From AP-15 sp963814805 (GTDB lineage Bacteria; Pseudomonadota; Alphaproteobacteria; ATCC43930; CGMCC-115725), in the NCBI GenBank assembly GCA_963814805.1, contig CAWFER010000016.1, positions 62,001-126,000 on the forward strand: a DNA stretch of 64,000 nt, read 5' to 3'. The notes below the pieces were generated by a model. The model did not search any database. It saw only the letters and a list, made by a program, of their open reading frames with translations, and had not been told where the DNA came from. This document shows, in pieces, positions 46,279 to 55,774 of this stretch. A program made the position numbers and the translations under genes. Positions within the stretch are counted from its first letter, which is position 1. Every line of letters begins with the position of its first letter.

Positions 46279-49200
46279 GTGCATTGCTATGAGAGGACAG
46301 GGTCAGAGACAGGCCGGAGCGGCTCGTCCGCGGCCAAGCCGGCGTTCGTCGCGAAGGCGTCTGTCGCCGCCCGCCGCTGACGAGATTCCCGGTCGTCGGG
46401 CTCGGCGCCTCGGCCGGCGGCCTCGATGCCTTCCGCAGGCTGCTCGCCGTGCTCCCGGGCGGCACCGGCATGGCCTTCATCCTGATCCAGCATCTCGATC
46501 CGACGCATGCGAGCATGATGGTCGATCTGCTGGCCGGCCATACGCCGCTCAAAGTCCAGCAGGCGGCGGACGGGATGCCGATCGAGCCCGAGCATGTCTA
46601 TCTCATTCCGCCGGGCGACTATCTCTCGATCCGCGGCGGCGTCCTGCGCCTATCGCAGCCGCGCGAGCGTCATGGCGCGCGCCTGCCGTTCGATTTCTTT
46701 TTGCGCTCGCTGGCCGAAGAGATCGGCGAGCGCGCGATCTGCGTGATCCTTTCGGGAACCGGCAGCGACGGCAGCCTGGGGCTGAAGGCGGTCAAGGAGC
46801 AGGGCGGGCTCGTCATCGCGCAGGATCCGGACGAGGCCGAGTATGACGGCATGCCGCGCAGCGCGATCATGACCGGCGCCGTCGACCTCGTGCTGCCGGT
46901 CGCCGAGATTCCCGAAATCCTCGCCAAATACGGTCGGCGCAAGGGCTTGTCGCCGGACGATCATCCCCCGGATCGGTTGGCCGAGATCGTCAATCTGCTG
47001 CGCACGAAGACGGCGCACGATTTCGCGCTCTACAAGCCGGGCACATTGCTGCGCCGGATCGAGCGGCGCATGGCGCTGGCCGGCGTCGACGACAGCGGCC
47101 GCCTATCTCGACATGCTGCGGCAGAATGCCGGCTGAACTCGAGCTGCTCGCCAAGGATCTGCTGATCAACGTCACCAGCTTCTTCCGCGATCCGAAGGCC
47201 TTCGAATTGCTGGCGCAGGAGGTGGTTCCCGATCTGGTCCGCCGGCACCCGGCGGACCGGCCGCTGCGGATCTGGGTTGCCGGCTGCAGCACCGGCGAGG
47301 AGACCTATTCGCTGGCCATGCTGTTTCTCGAGGAGATCGCGGCGGCCAAGCGCAATATCAAGCTGCAGGTCTTCGCCTCCGATGTCGACGAGGATGCGGT
47401 CGCTCTGGCCCGCGAGGGGCGCTATCCGGAATCGATCGCGGCGGATGTGTCGCCGGCGCGGCTCGCCCGCTTCTTTACCGAGGAGGAGCATCGGCTACCG
47501 GGTCGTGCCCGAACTGCGCGGCGTCGTGGTGTTCACGGTACAGGATGTGCTGGCCGATCCGCCGTTCTCGCGCCTCGACCTGATCTCCTGCCGCAACCTG
47601 CTGATCTATTTGCGGCCCGAAGCGCAGGAAAAAGTGCTGCTGCTGTTCCATTTCGCGCTCGGCGAGGGTGGCGTTCTGATGCTCGGCGGCTCCGAGACGG
47701 TGGGCAGCCTCGACGACCGGTTCGAGCCGATCTCCAAAGCGCAGCGGATCTATCGGCAGATCGGCCGCAGCCGGCCCGGCGAAGTCGATTTCCCGGTCGG
47801 CGCGGGCGGCCGCGCGCGAGCGATTTGGCCCGGAGCGCCGCACCCGCCAACCGCGCGGGGCGTCACCCCTGGCGATCTCACGCACCGCCTGCTGATCGAA
47901 ACCTATGCGCCGGCGTCGGTTCTGATCAACCGCAAGCACGAGTGCCTCTATTATTCGGGACCGACCGACCGCTATTTGCGGGTGGCCGGCGGGCGAGCCC
48001 AGCCGCGATCTGCTCGACATGGCGCGCGAGGGCTTGCGCCAAAAGCTCGGTGCGGCGATCCGGCAGGCGAGCCGGGAGCACGCGCAGGCGACCGCCACCA
48101 GCGCGCAGGCGAGCTTCGGCGGCAGCGTCGTCGCGGTCCGCATCGAGGTCCATCCGGTGCGCAGCGAACGGCGAAGAGCTGCTGCTGGTCAGCTTCTTCG
48201 ACGAACCCGAGCGCGAGCAGCGATCGGACCGGCCGGCCGAGCCCGCCGATGACCCCTCGCGGGTCGCCGAGCTCGAACGGGAGCTCGACGCCACCCGCAA
48301 GGAACTGCAGAACGCCATCCACGACCTCGAGATCGCCAACGAAGAGCAAAAGGCGATCAACCAGGAAGCGATGTCGGCGAACGAGGAGTTCCAGTCGACC
48401 AACGAAGAGCTGATGACCTCGCGCGAGGAGCTGCAATCGCTCAATGAAGAGCTGACCGCGCTCAACAGCCAGCTTCAGGAAACGCTCGAACGCCAGCGCA
48501 GCACGTCGAACGATCTGCAAAACATCCTGGACAGCTCCGGGGTGGCGACCCTGTTCCTGGACAGCGCGCTCAACATCCGCTTCTTCACGCCGGCGGCCAA
48601 ATCGCTGTTCCGGGTCATCGCCACCGACATCGGCCGGCCGCTCGCCGATCTCACCCCGCTCGCCGCCGACCGCGATCTGCTGGCCGATGCCGGCGCCGTG
48701 CTCGCCAGCCTTGCGCCATTGGCGCGCGAGATCGAAGCCGAAGGCGGCGCCTGGTACGTCCGCCGCATCCTGCCCTACCGCACCCAGGACAACCGGATCG
48801 ACGGGGTGGTCATCACCTTTGCCGACATCTCCGAGATCAAGGCGGCCGAGCGCGAAATCCAGGCGGCGCGCGCCTATTCCGACAGCATCATCGACACGAT
48901 CCGCCAGCCGCTGGTCGTGCTCGACGAGGAATTGCGGGTCATTTCCGCCAATCGGTCCTTCTACCGGAATTTCGCGCTCGCCCCCGAGGAAACCGTCGGT
49001 CGAATGGTGGGGCTGGCCGGCGCCGGCCACCCGGAAATTCCGGGGCTGCGCGGCTTCCTCGATCGGGTCCGCGCCGAGCCCGTCCCGGTCGAGGATTACG
49101 AGGTCGAGGTCGAACTCCCGCAGCTCGGGCGGCGGCTCCTGCTGCTGAACGCGCGGGAGATCCGCGACGGGCTGGCGGGGGGACGCAAGATCCTGCTGGC

Positions 49201-51088
49201 GATCGACGACATCACCGAACGCAGGCAGGCGACCGAGGCGCTGGAGGCCGCCACGCGAGAGGCCGAGCAGGCCAATCTCGGCAAGTCGCGGTTTCTTGCC
49301 GCCGCCAGCCACGATCTGCGCCAGCCATTGCAGACGATCAGCCTGCTGCATGAACTATTGGCGAAGAAGGTCGCGGATGAAGAGACCTTGCGGCTGGTCG
49401 GCAGGCTCGACGAGACCGTCAGCTCGATGTCGAGCATGCTGGACACTCTCCTCGACATTAACCAGCTCGAGGCCGGGATCGTCCGCCGCGAGATGGTCGA
49501 TTTCCCGATCAATGCCGTGCTCGAGCAGCTGCGCACCCAGTTCACCTTTCACACGGCGGCGCATCGCCTCGGCTGGCGCGTCGTCCCCAGCCGCCTCAGC
49601 GTGCGCAGCGACCCCCGGCTGCTCGAGCAGATGATCCGCAATCTCTTGTCGAACGCGGTCAAATATACCAACACGGGAAGGGTCCTGCTGGGCTGCCGGC
49701 GACGCGGCGAGATGCTGCGCATCGAGGTCTGGGACACCGGGATCGGCATTCCCGAAGAGCAGCTCCAGGCGATTTTCGGGGAGTTTCATCAGCTCAACAA
49801 TCCGGCGCGCGAACGCAGCAAGGGCCTCGGCCTCGGTCTCGCCATCGTCGAGCGACTGGCGGGCCTCTTAGGCCACACCGTCGATGTTCGATCGCATCCG
49901 GGCAAGGGCTCGATGTTCGCCGTCGAGGTGCCGCTCGGACAAGATGCGCCGCACTGGCGGCCTCGCCAAGTCTGGCGCGAGGCGACGGACAGCGTCCATC
50001 GGAGCGGCGCCATCCTGATCGTCGAGGACGATCCCTCGGTGCGCGAGATGCTGGCGCTCCTGCTCGACGGCGAGGGCTACCGCACGACGACCGTCGCGGA
50101 CGGGAGAAAAGCGCTGGAGTTGGCGGCGCGCGGGGCGATTCGTCCGGACCTGGTCGTCGCCGACTACAATCTGCCGCAGGGGCTGAACGGCCTGCAAGCC
50201 GTGACCGGCCTGAGGGAGACGCTCGGCCGCGAGGTGCCGGCTGTCATCCTGACCGGCGACATCTCGACCGGCACCCTGCGCGAAATCGCCCAGGGCGGCT
50301 ATCTGCACCTGAACAAGCCGGTGAAGGCCAGGGAGCTGACCGATCTGATCCGTCGCTGCCTTGCGGAGCCGCTGCGACCGCTGCGAGCGGGCGCCCGGCA
50401 GCCGGCCGAACCGGCCGGCGACAGCCCGCAGCCGTCGCCCAACGTCGCACCGACCATCTTCGTCGTCGACGATGACGGCGCGGTGCGCGAGGCGATGCGC
50501 GATCTGCTCCGGGCAAATGGCTGGACGGTCGAGACCTACGCAAGTTCCGAGGCGTTCCTCGACGCCTATCATCCCGGCGGCGGAGGATGCCTGCTGCTGA
50601 TCGACGCCCGGATGCCCGGCATGAGCGGGCTCGATCTGCTGCAGCGGCTCAAGACCGCGGGAGACCGGCTGCCAGCCATCATGATCACCGGCCAGGGCGA
50701 CGTGCCGATGGCGGTCGAGGCGATGCGGGCCGGGGCTGCGGATTTCATCGAAAAGCCGATCCGCGCCGGCGAACTGTTCGCCAGCATCGAGCATGCGCTG
50801 GAGCACGTCCGGGATGCGGCCAGATTGCCGGTTGGCCAGGAGGCGGCGGTGGAGCGTCTCGCCGGCCTGACCACGCGCCAGCGCCAGATCATGGCTCTGG
50901 TGCTCGCCGGGCATCCCAGCAAGAACATTGCCGCCGACCTCGGCGTCAGCCAGCGCACGGTGGAGAACCATCGCGCCGCCATCATGAAGAAGACCGGCTC
51001 GCATTCGCTTTCGGCGCTGATCCGCCTGGCGCTCGCCGCCGACCCCGGCGCCGCGCTGTCGGCGCCGAGCCCTGCGGGCCAAGCCTGA
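46279..51088 (+). CDS. CheB-CheR-PAS-PAS-histidine kinase-REC-REC-LuxR hybrid regulator, five frame breaks
   Basis: A single chain of about 1,600 residues. CheB methylesterase (residues about 38-215): VVGLGASAGGLDAFRRLLAV, FILIQHLDPTHASMM, SGTGSDGSLGLKAVKEQGG, with the Ser-His-Asp triad present. CheR methyltransferase (250-495): NVTSFFRDPKAFELL, WVAGCSTGEETYSLAML, VFASDVDEDAVALAREG. A Glu-rich coiled coil (665-740) leads to two PAS domains (745-980). Kinase: AAASHDLRQPLQTISLLHEL (phospho-histidine), MIRNLLSNAVKYTNTG, WDTGIGIPEEQ and SKGLGLGLAIVERLAG. REC1 (1244-1360) and REC2 (1390-1510) each have aspartate, Thr and KP motifs (VVADYNLPQG, LLIDARMPGMSGLDLL, FIEKPI). A LuxR/FixJ-type HTH (LTTRQRQIMALVLAGHPSKN, ISQRTVENHR-like) ends it. 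Breaks near 46390, 47102, 47492, 47993 and 48170; from 48.2 kb on, the frame is clean. GTG 46279 is a tentative start. Confidence 0.85.
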
Positions 51089-51257
51089 GCGGTCGATTGC
51101 CCCAGCGGCTGATCCTGAGGCTTGGACGGCGCGCCGCTCCGCCGGACCAAGTGAACGCACGCATCGGGCCGATAGGTAGATTCCGAAGCTGGTGGCGGAG
51201 TTATCCTCTATCCACATTTAGCAGGGAAGTTCCCGGCCACATGCGTTGGAGGAAGTT

Positions 51258-51338
51258 ATGGAATTGATTCTGATCATCTTGGTCGTTGTATTACTTTTCG
51301 GCGGCGGTGGTTTTTGGGGTTACAACCGCTGGCGGTAA
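51258..51338 (+). CDS. 26-residue single-span membrane peptide
   Basis: A very short gene with a strong ribosome site (TTGGAGGAAGTT before ATG 51258). The product starts MELILIILVVVLLFGGGG and ends FWGYNRWR: one hydrophobic helix, a glycine hinge and a basic aromatic tail. Peptides of this exact build, annotated as hypothetical or DUF3309-like, recur in Alphaproteobacteria. It lies 170 bp downstream of the hybrid kinase gene. The role is unknown; insertion in the inner membrane is inferred. Confidence 0.7.
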   Translation: MELILIILVVVLLFGGGGFWGYNRWR

Positions 51339-51522
51339 CGGGCTCGTCGTTCACTTGCGGGTTGGCGATGGCAAGCGGTCATACCGGCCGTTCCGCCCGT
51401 TCCGCTGACCCGCCACCGGTGGCGACGTTATCATGCGGCGTCGCCGCTGATCGACGGCAGCGGCTTGTATCTCATCGTCGGTTCTATGCGTTCGATAGAG
51501 GCGACGGAGTTCGGTGGTCGAA

Positions 51523-52020
51523 ATGACATCTTCTACTTCGGCTTTGCGCCTTGGACCCGAGTTCGACGATTTTCTATTCGCGCCGATCGGCGAAGACAGA
51601 AACGGAATGTTGCTCAGTGTCCTCTCAGCGCTGGCGCGACTGGACATCGATCCTTGGCAGGAGGCTGCCGAATTAGCCGGGTTGCCGGGGGAGACTGCGA
51701 CGCGGCGATTGGCGTCATTGATTGCGGAACTGCCCGACGAGCCAGCGCCGCATCCAGACCCCGCGACGATTGCCGCTCGCTTGATCGCGCTGTTGCCGCG
51801 ACCGGCTCGTCCCGCTAACCCGTCACGCACGGCGTTGCTCGGCGCTGGCGCGGCGACCCATCCCCGGGCCATCATTTACGTATATGTAATTTTTATGGTG
51901 GTGGCATTGAGCGCGCAATGGATCGCAGCAGGCGGTCAACCGCCGGCGCAGGTCGGCAACGTTCAGGCGCCGGCCTCCAGCACTGTTTCCCCACCGGTGC
52001 AACCGCCGGTTTCTAGGTAG
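51523..52020 (+). CDS. Conserved hypothetical protein with one membrane segment
   Basis: A 165-residue protein of a family I have seen only as conserved hypotheticals of rhizobial relatives. The N-terminal part is soluble: LGPEFDDFLFAPIGEDRNGM, LLSVLSALARLDIDPWQEAA and ELAGLPGETATRRLASLIAE, a helical domain. A Pro-rich linker precedes one membrane helix (AIIYVYVIFMVVALSAQWIA) and a short Pro/Ser tail, so the large domain should be cytoplasmic. ATG 51523 is preferred; a GTG at 51514 is in frame. Its neighbours (membrane peptide, universal-stress fragment) suggest a stress-related segment. Confidence 0.68.
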   Translation: MTSSTSALRLGPEFDDFLFAPIGEDRNGMLLSVLSALARLDIDPWQEAAELAGLPGETATRRLASLIAELPDEPAPHPDPATIAARLIALLPRPARPANPSRTALLGAGAATHPRAIIYVYVIFMVVALSAQWIAAGGQPPAQVGNVQAPASSTVSPPVQPPVSR

Positions 52021-52336
52021 GAAAGAACTTGACGCTACGGAGCCGCGCCCGCCAAGTCTTGCCGATCCCGCCAATCGGTCGACGCCGAATAGCTCACCGA
52101 CGCTGGAAGCGGCTCGTTCATAGTGTCGGATGACCCGCCTTTCCTAGGCATACTGAACTGGCGGCTTGTGGCCACTGTGACGGATTTGACAATTTTACTT
52201 TGCAGTCCTTTCCAAAAACAGGGCTTAATCTCTGCGAGGGTTGGATCGCGCTCGACGTGAGACACACGCCAGACGCAACCCGCGAGGAGATCGCGGCGAT
52301 AAGAACTAATATAAGATGGTTTTCGTTAAAGAGAAA
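52021..52336. other. Intergenic region, nothing recognised
   Basis: About 315 bp, lower in GC than average. No protein frame, RNA gene or terminator is supported. It follows the conserved hypothetical gene and borders the truncated universal-stress fragment. Confidence 0.5.
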
Positions 52337-52664
52337 CTACGTATCAACGTTCGGCCCGACGTCAATTCCGTGATTGGCCAGATGCGCTGATAGGCACGTC
52401 GCATCGATCTCGTCGTGCTCGCCGGAGAGAGTGATCATCTTGACGATTTGGACCGAGCGCGACAGACGCAGCAGTAACGGAGCGTCGTGGACGGCCCTGA
52501 CGGCTTCGCGACTACCGTCCCAGGCGATGGCAATTCTCGCGAGCACGCTCGGCTGTGTGACGGCGGGCACGATCTGAACTACGTCGCCGGCCGCCTCGAA
52601 CCAGGATGCGTCAGCCAAGCGTTGCGCGGCCTCTTCGTTGAAGATCCTCGCAGCCGCGCCGGCC
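52337..52664 (-). pseudogene. Universal stress protein (UspA) fragment
   Basis: An internal piece of a UspA-family protein bounded by in-frame stops at both ends. Recognisable are NEEAAQRLADASWFEAAGDV, VLARIAIAWDGSREAVRAVH, DAPLLLRLSRSVQIVKMITL and HLANHGIDVG. The WDGSREAVRA block marks the start of a second Usp domain; the C-terminal nucleotide-binding G-x-R-motif region and the N-terminal domain are absent. No initiation codon lies upstream of the homology. I read it as a gene remnant. Confidence 0.65.
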
Positions 52665-52741
52665 TACAGGGTCCAGTATGGGCATATCGGACCGTGAACA
52701 GGACGGCGAGCCCCTTCGATGCTCGGCGACAGCATCGCCCC

Positions 52742-53278
52742 TCACCGCGCCCAGGGCGGCGACAGCTCGGCGATCCGGGCCCGAACCGGGCAGTCGGGCA
52801 TGTGCGCGCCCTGCAGATAGCCGAGGCTCATCAAGAATTCGGCGACGATCTGGCCGCCGGTAAAGCGGAAGGTCTGGCGAAACAGCCGGGTCCACTCCTC
52901 GAGCGGGCGCGGATGGTGCAGGTCGAGCCAGTGGGCGAACGAGCCGTGCGATTGGCGCAATACCTGGATCGCGCGCGCATTGTCGATCGCCGCGGCAATC
53001 TTGAGCCGGTTGCGCACGATCCCCGGATCGGCCAGCAGGCGCTCGATATCGGGGGGCCCGAAGGCGGCGACGCGGTCGACCGCGAAATCGGCGAAGGCGG
53101 CGCGAAAGGCGGCCCGCTTGTTGAGGATGGTCAGCCATGAGAGGCCCGCCTGGTTGATTTCGAGCATCAGCCGCTCGAACAGCACCCGCTCGTCCGCGGC
53201 CGGAAAGCCGTATTCGGTATCGTGATAGGGGCCGTGCTGAGGATGGCCGGGCGCCATGCGGCAATAGGCTGCGCTCAC
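52742..53278 (-). CDS. tag: DNA-3-methyladenine glycosylase I
   Basis: Base-excision enzyme releasing 3-methyladenine from alkylated DNA. 178 residues. Zinc-site residues match the E. coli Tag pattern: Cys in AAYCRMAPGH, His in GPYHDTEYGFP, and the C-terminal H-x3-C in GAHMPDCPVR. The helical core reads LFERLMLEINQAGLSWLTIL NKRAAFRAAF and RQSHGSFAHWLD. Start is a GTG at 53278, directly behind the DUF1467 stop (53280-53282); GTGAGG acts as ribosome site. It is coupled to the mce-DUF1467 unit. Confidence 0.93.
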   Translation of the reverse strand: MSAAYCRMAPGHPQHGPYHDTEYGFPAADERVLFERLMLEINQAGLSWLTILNKRAAFRAAFADFAVDRVAAFGPPDIERLLADPGIVRNRLKIAAAIDNARAIQVLRQSHGSFAHWLDLHHPRPLEEWTRLFRQTFRFTGGQIVAEFLMSLGYLQGAHMPDCPVRARIAELSPPWAR

Positions 53279-53279
53279 C

Positions 53280-53516
53280 TCACGACCCGCCCAATCCGAG
53301 CCACGACGAGCGCAGCACGAAATAAATCGCCAGCCAGACGACCGCGGCAATAACCGTCGTGATCGTCGCTTTCAGCACCAGCCGCGGCCGTTGCGGCGCC
53401 CCGGCGGCATGACCCGGATCATCCGGCTCGGCCGGGGTTACCCACAGCGGCAGCACGGCGAACAGCGTCACCCACCAGACCAGTATGTAGACGATGGCGC
53501 CCTGCCACCAGGTCAT
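53280..53516 (-). CDS. DUF1467 family small membrane protein
   Basis: A 78-residue protein: MTWWQGAIVYILVWWVTLFA forms the first helix, a short PAEPDDPGHAAGAPQRPRL loop follows, and LKATITTVIAAVVWLAIYFV the second. DUF1467 genes are typical companions of mce, downstream of the nuo-birA-coaX-rnj block, in Alphaproteobacteria. ATG 53516 is preferred; an upstream in-frame start at 53537 would add seven residues. Role unknown. Confidence 0.85.
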   Translation of the reverse strand: MTWWQGAIVYILVWWVTLFAVLPLWVTPAEPDDPGHAAGAPQRPRLVLKATITTVIAAVVWLAIYFVLRSSWLGLGGS

Positions 53517-53567
53517 GACAATGACACCGTCCTCCAAAGTCGCCCGGACCCATGCCTTTTCGCGCGC

Positions 53568-53972
53568 TCACGCCTGTTCGAGCTCGATCAGGGCGCCGCA
53601 GAAATCTTTCGGGTGCAGAAACAGCACCGGCTTGCCGTGGGCGCCCGGCCGCGGTTCAGCGCCGCCGAGCACGCGGGCGCCCTGGGCGATCAGCCGGTCG
53701 CGGGCGGCGTTGATGTCGTCGACCTCGTAGCACAGATGGTGCATTCCGCCCGACGGATTGCGCTCGAGAAATCCGCGCACCGGCGAGGCGGCGCCGTGCG
53801 GTTCGAGCAATTCGATCCTGGTATTGGGCAGCTCGACAAAAGCGACGGTAACCCCATGCGCCGGCAATACCTGGGGCGGCGACACCTGGGCGCCCAGCGC
53901 CTGGCGATAGATGGCGCTCGCTGCGGCCAGATTGGGGACGACGATCGCCACGTGATTCAATCGCCCGATCAT
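53568..53972 (-). CDS. mce: Methylmalonyl-CoA epimerase
   Basis: A 134-residue vicinal-oxygen-chelate enzyme that interconverts (S)- and (R)-methylmalonyl-CoA, supplying the mutase encoded at 5.7 kb. The metal ligands are in RLNHVAIVVPNL, TRIELLEPHGAASPVRGFLE and GALIELEQA, and GMHHLCYEVDDINAARDRLI supplies the second module. Length is normal. ATG 53972. Separated from rnj by an intergenic repeat and followed by DUF1467 and tag on the same strand. Confidence 0.94.
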   Translation of the reverse strand: MIGRLNHVAIVVPNLAAASAIYRQALGAQVSPPQVLPAHGVTVAFVELPNTRIELLEPHGAASPVRGFLERNPSGGMHHLCYEVDDINAARDRLIAQGARVLGGAEPRPGAHGKPVLFLHPKDFCGALIELEQA

Positions 53973-53994
53973 CGCCGGTACTCCGTCAAAGGCC

Positions 53995-54040
53995 GCCCCT
54001 CACCCTGACCCCCTCCCCGCAAGCGGGGCAAGGGAGAAAA
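53995..54040. repeat. CTCACCCTGACC-type intergenic palindrome
   Basis: A copy of the common proteobacterial intergenic element: CCCTCACCCTGACCCCCT, then stem CCCCGC-AA-GCGGGG (54015-54028), then a CAAGGGAGAAAA tail. It lies between rnj and mce. A diverged relative is present near 63226-63270. Confidence 0.65.
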
Positions 54041-54079
54041 GCCGGCGCCTGCAAAGCACAGCGCACGATCACCGTTGCC

Positions 54080-55774
54080 TCAGAGCCGTACGATCTGGAT
54101 TTCGACCAGCGGGCGCTTGCCGAAGCGCTCGTTGAGGATGCGGCGCAAAGCCCGCCGGGCCGCCTCGACAACGACCGCATCGTCGGCTCGCGCCCGGTCC
54201 GGCAACTCGTCGACCGCGCGCTCGATTGCAGTGCGGAGCGCGGGTGCGATCGCTTGCGCCGCTTCGGATTCGACCAGTCCGATCACAACCGTCGCCGGCG
54301 GAGCGGCAAGCCGGCCATGGCGGTCGAGCACCAGGGTGGCGACGACGGTGCCGTTGAACCCGGCCCGGCGGCGGTCCTTCAGTGCCGCGCCGTCGACCGG
54401 CAACAGGGTCTTGCCGTCGCTCGCTAGCCGGCCGACCGTCACCTCGTCGACGATCGCCGCCCCGCCCGCGCCGAGCCGCACCATGTCGCCGTTGTCGACG
54501 ACCAGCGGCAACGGCACCTGGCAATCGGCAGCGAGCTGAGCATGGGCGATCAAATGGCGGGCTTCGCCATGCACCGGGATTGCGATCTTCGGGCGGATCA
54601 TCTGATACATGCGCACCAGCTCGTCGCGCGCCGGATGGCCCGAAACGTGGACGAAATGGTCCTGCTCGGTGACGATCTCGATGCCGAGCCGGGCGAGCGA
54701 GTTCTGCAGCCGGCCGATCGATTTTTCGTTGCCGGGAATGATGCGGGAGGAAAAGATCACGACGTCGCCCGGTTCGAGCTCGACGCTCGGATGGTCGTCG
54801 CGGGCGATGCGGGCCAGCGCCGCGCGCGGCTCGCCCTGGCTGCCGGTGCAGATCATCAAGATGCGGTCGCGCGGGATGTAGGCCGCCTCCTCCTCGGAGA
54901 GGAACGCGGGCAGAGCGGCGAGATAGCCGTTTTCGCGCGCCGCCTTGTCCATCCGCCACAACGAGCGGCCGACCAGCGCCACCTCGCGGCCATGCGCGGC
55001 GGCGGCAAGCGCGATGGTTTCGAGCCGGGCCACGTTGGAGGCGAAACAGGCGACCGCGACGCGGGCGTCGTAGCGGCCAATAAGCTCGGTCAACGAGCGG
55101 CGCAGCTCGGCCTCGGACCCCGAGCTTCCGGGACGCAGCGCGTTGGTCGAGTCGCAGACCATCGCCAAGACGCCCTCGTCGCCGAGCCGCTGCAATGCCG
55201 CCTCGTCGGCGGGCTCACCGATCAGCGGGTCGGGATCGAGCTTCCAGTCTCCGGTGTGCAGCACCGTCCCAGCCGCGGTGCGCAGCACGACGGCGTTGGG
55301 CTCCGGGATCGAATGGGTGAGCGTGATCAGTTCGAGGTCGAACGGGCCGATCGTGAACCGCCCCGACATCGGCACGACATTGATCTTGACCTTGTCGAGG
55401 AGCCCGGCCTCGGCGAGCTTGGCGCGCAGCAGCGAGGCGGTGAATGGCGTCGCCCACACCGGGCAGCGCAACCGCGGCCACAGATAGGGAATGGCGCCGA
55501 TATGGTCTTCATGCGCGTGGGTCGCGACGATGCCGAGCAGCTGCTCGCGGTGCTCGGCGATGAACGCCGGATCGGGCATGACGACATCGAGCCCGGGCTG
55601 CGAATCATCGCCGAAGGTGACGCCGCAATCGACGATCAGCCATTGCCCGGCCGAGCCGTAGAGGCTCAAATTCATGCCGATCTCGCTGGCGCCGCCGAGC
55701 GAGACGAACAGCAGCGCGTCCGGGTCGTCGCCGGAGCCGCCGGGAACGCGATAAGGCAGAGGCAGATCATTCAT
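54080..55774 (-). CDS. rnj: Ribonuclease J
   Basis: Metallo-beta-lactamase/beta-CASP ribonuclease of 564 residues with 5'-exonuclease and endonuclease activity in RNA maturation and turnover. Visible are SLGGASEIGMNLSLYGSAGQ, the zinc motif VATHAHEDHIGAIPYL, LTHSIPEPNAVVLRTAAGTV, HTGDWKLDPDPLIGEPADE, VIFSSRIIPGNEKSIGRL and HVSGHPARDELVRMYQMIRP, plus the C-terminal RNase J domain. ATG 55774 overlaps the coaX stop (ATGA-type, 55771-55774). The coaX-rnj-mce order is conserved in Alphaproteobacteria. Confidence 0.95.
   Translation of the reverse strand: MNDLPLPYRVPGGSGDDPDALLFVSLGGASEIGMNLSLYGSAGQWLIVDCGVTFGDDSQPGLDVVMPDPAFIAEHREQLLGIVATHAHEDHIGAIPYLWPRLRCPVWATPFTASLLRAKLAEAGLLDKVKINVVPMSGRFTIGPFDLELITLTHSIPEPNAVVLRTAAGTVLHTGDWKLDPDPLIGEPADEAALQRLGDEGVLAMVCDSTNALRPGSSGSEAELRRSLTELIGRYDARVAVACFASNVARLETIALAAAAHGREVALVGRSLWRMDKAARENGYLAALPAFLSEEEAAYIPRDRILMICTGSQGEPRAALARIARDDHPSVELEPGDVVIFSSRIIPGNEKSIGRLQNSLARLGIEIVTEQDHFVHVSGHPARDELVRMYQMIRPKIAIPVHGEARHLIAHAQLAADCQVPLPLVVDNGDMVRLGAGGAAIVDEVTVGRLASDGKTLLPVDGAALKDRRRAGFNGTVVATLVLDRHGRLAAPPATVVIGLVESEAAQAIAPALRTAIERAVDELPDRARADDAVVVEAARRALRRILNERFGKRPLVEIQIVRL

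Noticed and set aside
49868..51217. A 449-codon minus-strand frame antisense to the hybrid kinase
   Set aside because: Composition is that of a shadow frame, and the opposite strand carries unmistakable REC and HTH motifs.
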